The translations under genes and the position numbers were made by a program. Of a DNA stretch of 64,000 nucleotides, positions 62,658 through 64,000 are shown in pieces. The notes below the pieces were generated by a model. It saw nothing but the letters and a program-made list of their open reading frames with translations. It had not been told where the DNA came from and did no database searches. The stretch covers positions 372,001 to 436,000 of the forward strand of contig NZ_JAKZEU010000004.1 in NCBI RefSeq assembly GCF_024359525.1. Reading direction: 5' to 3'. Numbering within the stretch: the stretch's first letter is position 1; each line of letters begins with the position of its first letter. The DNA comes from Paracoccus albicereus. GTDB lineage: Bacteria; Pseudomonadota; Alphaproteobacteria; Rhodobacterales; Rhodobacteraceae.

Positions 62658-63337
62658 GCGGGACGCTCGACGCCGCGACGCGCGACAAGCTTCTGGCCGA
62701 TCCCGCCGCGCTTCTCGACGATCGAGAGTTGATGCGCGCCCTGATCGCCGCGCGCGAAGCGGAAATCGGCGCCAACGTCATCGATATCCGCGGCCGCGCG
62801 ATGGAGGCGCTGGAAAGCCGCCTCGACCGGCTGGAGACCGCACATGAGGGCGTGATTTCGGCGGCTTACGAAAACCAGTCGGGCACGGCGGTCGTCCATC
62901 GGGCGGTTCTGGCCCTGCTGGAGCCGCAGGATGCGGCGGGCTTCGTCAACGCGCTTCAGGAAGATGTGGCACCGATCTTGCGGGTCGAGACGCTGCGCCT
63001 GTTGATTGAATCCGATCCAGCCGACGAATCGCTGCCACCGCAGATCGCCGTTTTGCCCGAAGGCACGATCCGGACGCTGATGGAGGCCGGTCGGCGGACC
63101 CCGCGCGGTGACGACATCGCGCTGCGTCCGGTCGCCGATATCACCGCCGAATTGCACAGCCAGCCAGTCGCGTCCGAAGCGCTGATCCCGCTTGATCTGG
63201 GGCCGGGCCATCCGCCCGCATTGCTGCTGATCGGCAGCTCGGACCGGGGCCGCTTTTCGCCCTCGCAAGGGACCGACCTGCTGCGCTTCTTCGGGCAGGT
63301 GTTCCGGCTGGTGCTGATCGGCTGGCTGCGCGAATGA
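62654..63337 (+). CDS. DUF484 family protein
   Basis: A 227-residue cytoplasmic protein of the DUF484 family. An N-terminal helical part ([22 protein letters not shown]) is followed by [21 protein letters not shown] and a GAF-like C-terminal domain ([42 protein letters not shown]). Its function is unknown. It is conserved just upstream of xerC, as here, with an ATGA overlap. Confidence 0.92.
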   Translation: MSGTLDAATRDKLLADPAALLDDRELMRALIAAREAEIGANVIDIRGRAMEALESRLDRLETAHEGVISAAYENQSGTAVVHRAVLALLEPQDAAGFVNALQEDVAPILRVETLRLLIESDPADESLPPQIAVLPEGTIRTLMEAGRRTPRGDDIALRPVADITAELHSQPVASEALIPLDLGPGHPPALLLIGSSDRGRFSPSQGTDLLRFFGQVFRLVLIGWLRE

Positions 63338-64000
63338 CAGCGCACCGTCAGCTGGCGCTCGCCCCCGCGATGGCGGAGGCGTTGGCCCGCTGGCTGGACA
63401 CCGAGGCTGCGACCCGCGACCGGTCCGATCACACGATCACCGCTTACCGCGCCGATGTTTCGGCCTTCCTGATGTTTCTGGGAGAGTATCGGGGCGAGCC
63501 TGCCCTGCCCGGCAAGCTGGGTGATCTGAAGACCGCCGATATGCGCGCCTTCGCCGCCGCCGAACGCGGACGGGGGCTTGGCGCGCGCTCGCTGGCACGT
63601 CGGCAATCCGCGGTGCGGTCTTTCCTGCGCTGGATCGCGGATCGCGAAGGACTGGACCTTTCGCCTGCCCTAGCGGCGCGCAGCCCGAAATATGCCCGTT
63701 CGCTGCCCCGCCCGCTGGCGCCGGTTCAGGCCCGCGACGTGATCGCGATGGCGGGCGAGGGTCATGACACGCCCTGGGTCGCCGCCCGCGACGCGGCGGT
63801 GCTGACGCTGCTTTATGGGTCGGGCCTGCGGATTTCAGAAGCGCTGGCCCTGGATGGGCGCGACTGGCCGATGGGCGAAGCGCTGCGCGTGCGCGGCAAG
63901 GGCGGCAAGGAGCGGCAGGTGCCGGTGCTTCCCGTCGCGCGCGAGGCGATCGCAGATTATCTGCGCCTTTCGCCGCACCCCTTCGCGGCGGACCTCCCGC
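63334..64000 (+). CDS. xerC: Tyrosine recombinase XerC (partial, runs off the right end)
   Basis: The first 222 codons of a site-specific recombinase that resolves chromosome dimers at dif with XerD. The N-terminal SAM-like domain (LARWLDTEAATRDRSDHTITAYRADVSAFLMFL) is followed by the catalytic domain with Arg in LYGSGLRISEAL and Lys in GKGGKERQVPVLP. The HxxR and Tyr of the active site lie beyond the window. The N-terminus overlaps the DUF484 stop (ATGA). Confidence 0.94.
   Translation, partial: MTAHRQLALAPAMAEALARWLDTEAATRDRSDHTITAYRADVSAFLMFLGEYRGEPALPGKLGDLKTADMRAFAAAERGRGLGARSLARRQSAVRSFLRWIADREGLDLSPALAARSPKYARSLPRPLAPVQARDVIAMAGEGHDTPWVAARDAAVLTLLYGSGLRISEALALDGRDWPMGEALRVRGKGGKERQVPVLPVAREAIADYLRLSPHPFAADLP

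Noticed and set aside
1..64000. Insertion sequences, prophage, integrons, CRISPR arrays or resistance islands
   Set aside because: No transposase, integrase other than chromosomal xerC, direct repeat array or abrupt change of base composition with mobile genes was found.

Overview
The window is an ordinary, gene-dense, GC-rich piece of an alphaproteobacterial chromosome. The gene set points to Rhodobacteraceae, most likely Paracoccus or a close relative: methylsuccinyl-CoA dehydrogenase of the ethylmalonyl-CoA pathway, a pyrB with a degenerate pyrC, hemD followed by a Mic60-like gene and hemY, plant-type gshA, nspC with carboxynorspermidine dehydrogenase, VPLPA-type C-terminal sorting signals, and EcfG-type GGAAC/GTT promoters. 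No insertion sequence, prophage, CRISPR array or plasmid function was seen. About 72 genes are called, including three tRNAs (Arg-CCT, Thr-CGT, Gly-TCC) and one gene broken by an in-frame stop codon. The last gene, xerC, runs off the right edge.

Layout. 0-9.5 kb: mcd, a META-domain lipoprotein, an SDR/RAM pair joined by a 17-bp duplication, a MATE exporter, the tightly overlapping operon pyrB - membrane protein - pyrC-like - plsY, and a secreted phosphodiesterase with a sorting tail. 9.2-16 kb (minus strand): gshA, molybdopterin synthase (moaD/moaE), pgsA, a DUF429 protein and uvrC. 16-20 kb (minus): a four-gene overlapping operon (S49 peptidase, 38-aa membrane protein, Na+/Ca2+ exchanger, pteridine-reductase-like SDR) and a LacI regulator. 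20-23.4 kb (plus): tRNA-Arg and a copper-handling operon for cytochrome oxidase assembly (DUF2946-like, PCuAC, SCO, PepSY). 23.4-33.6 kb (minus): CNNM/CorC protein, AI-2E-type permease, the polyamine pair nspC/carboxynorspermidine dehydrogenase, the broken gene, ilvD, phhB and cardiolipin synthase. 33.7-36 kb (plus): accD-folC. 36-42.2 kb (minus): zapE, then hemD-mic60-hemY, with a small stress-type gene and tRNA-Thr between. 42.2-51.9 kb (mostly plus): tsaD-gpsA-YciI-EVE, a divergent Kdo-transferase homologue with lpxK-tadA-HAD, tRNA-Gly, a ProC-like gene, a 27-aa membrane peptide, an XpaC-family protein and truA. 51.9-64 kb: sugar transferase, universal stress protein, MFS exporter, GlsB, L,D-transpeptidase, a Lys/Ala-rich protein, lytic transglycosylase, a DUF4394 sorting-tail protein, priA, and transaldolase - DUF484 - xerC.

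Points that stand out: a dihydroorotase homologue lacking its metal ligands inside the pyrB operon; a WaaA homologue lacking the catalytic motif just upstream of lpxK; a nonsense codon splitting a conserved gene next to ilvD; several EcfG-like promoters ahead of stress or membrane genes; a strong intrinsic terminator at 45.53 kb pointing away from any annotated gene, which implies an unannotated minus-strand transcript; and three proteins with VPxPA-type C-terminal sorting tails.
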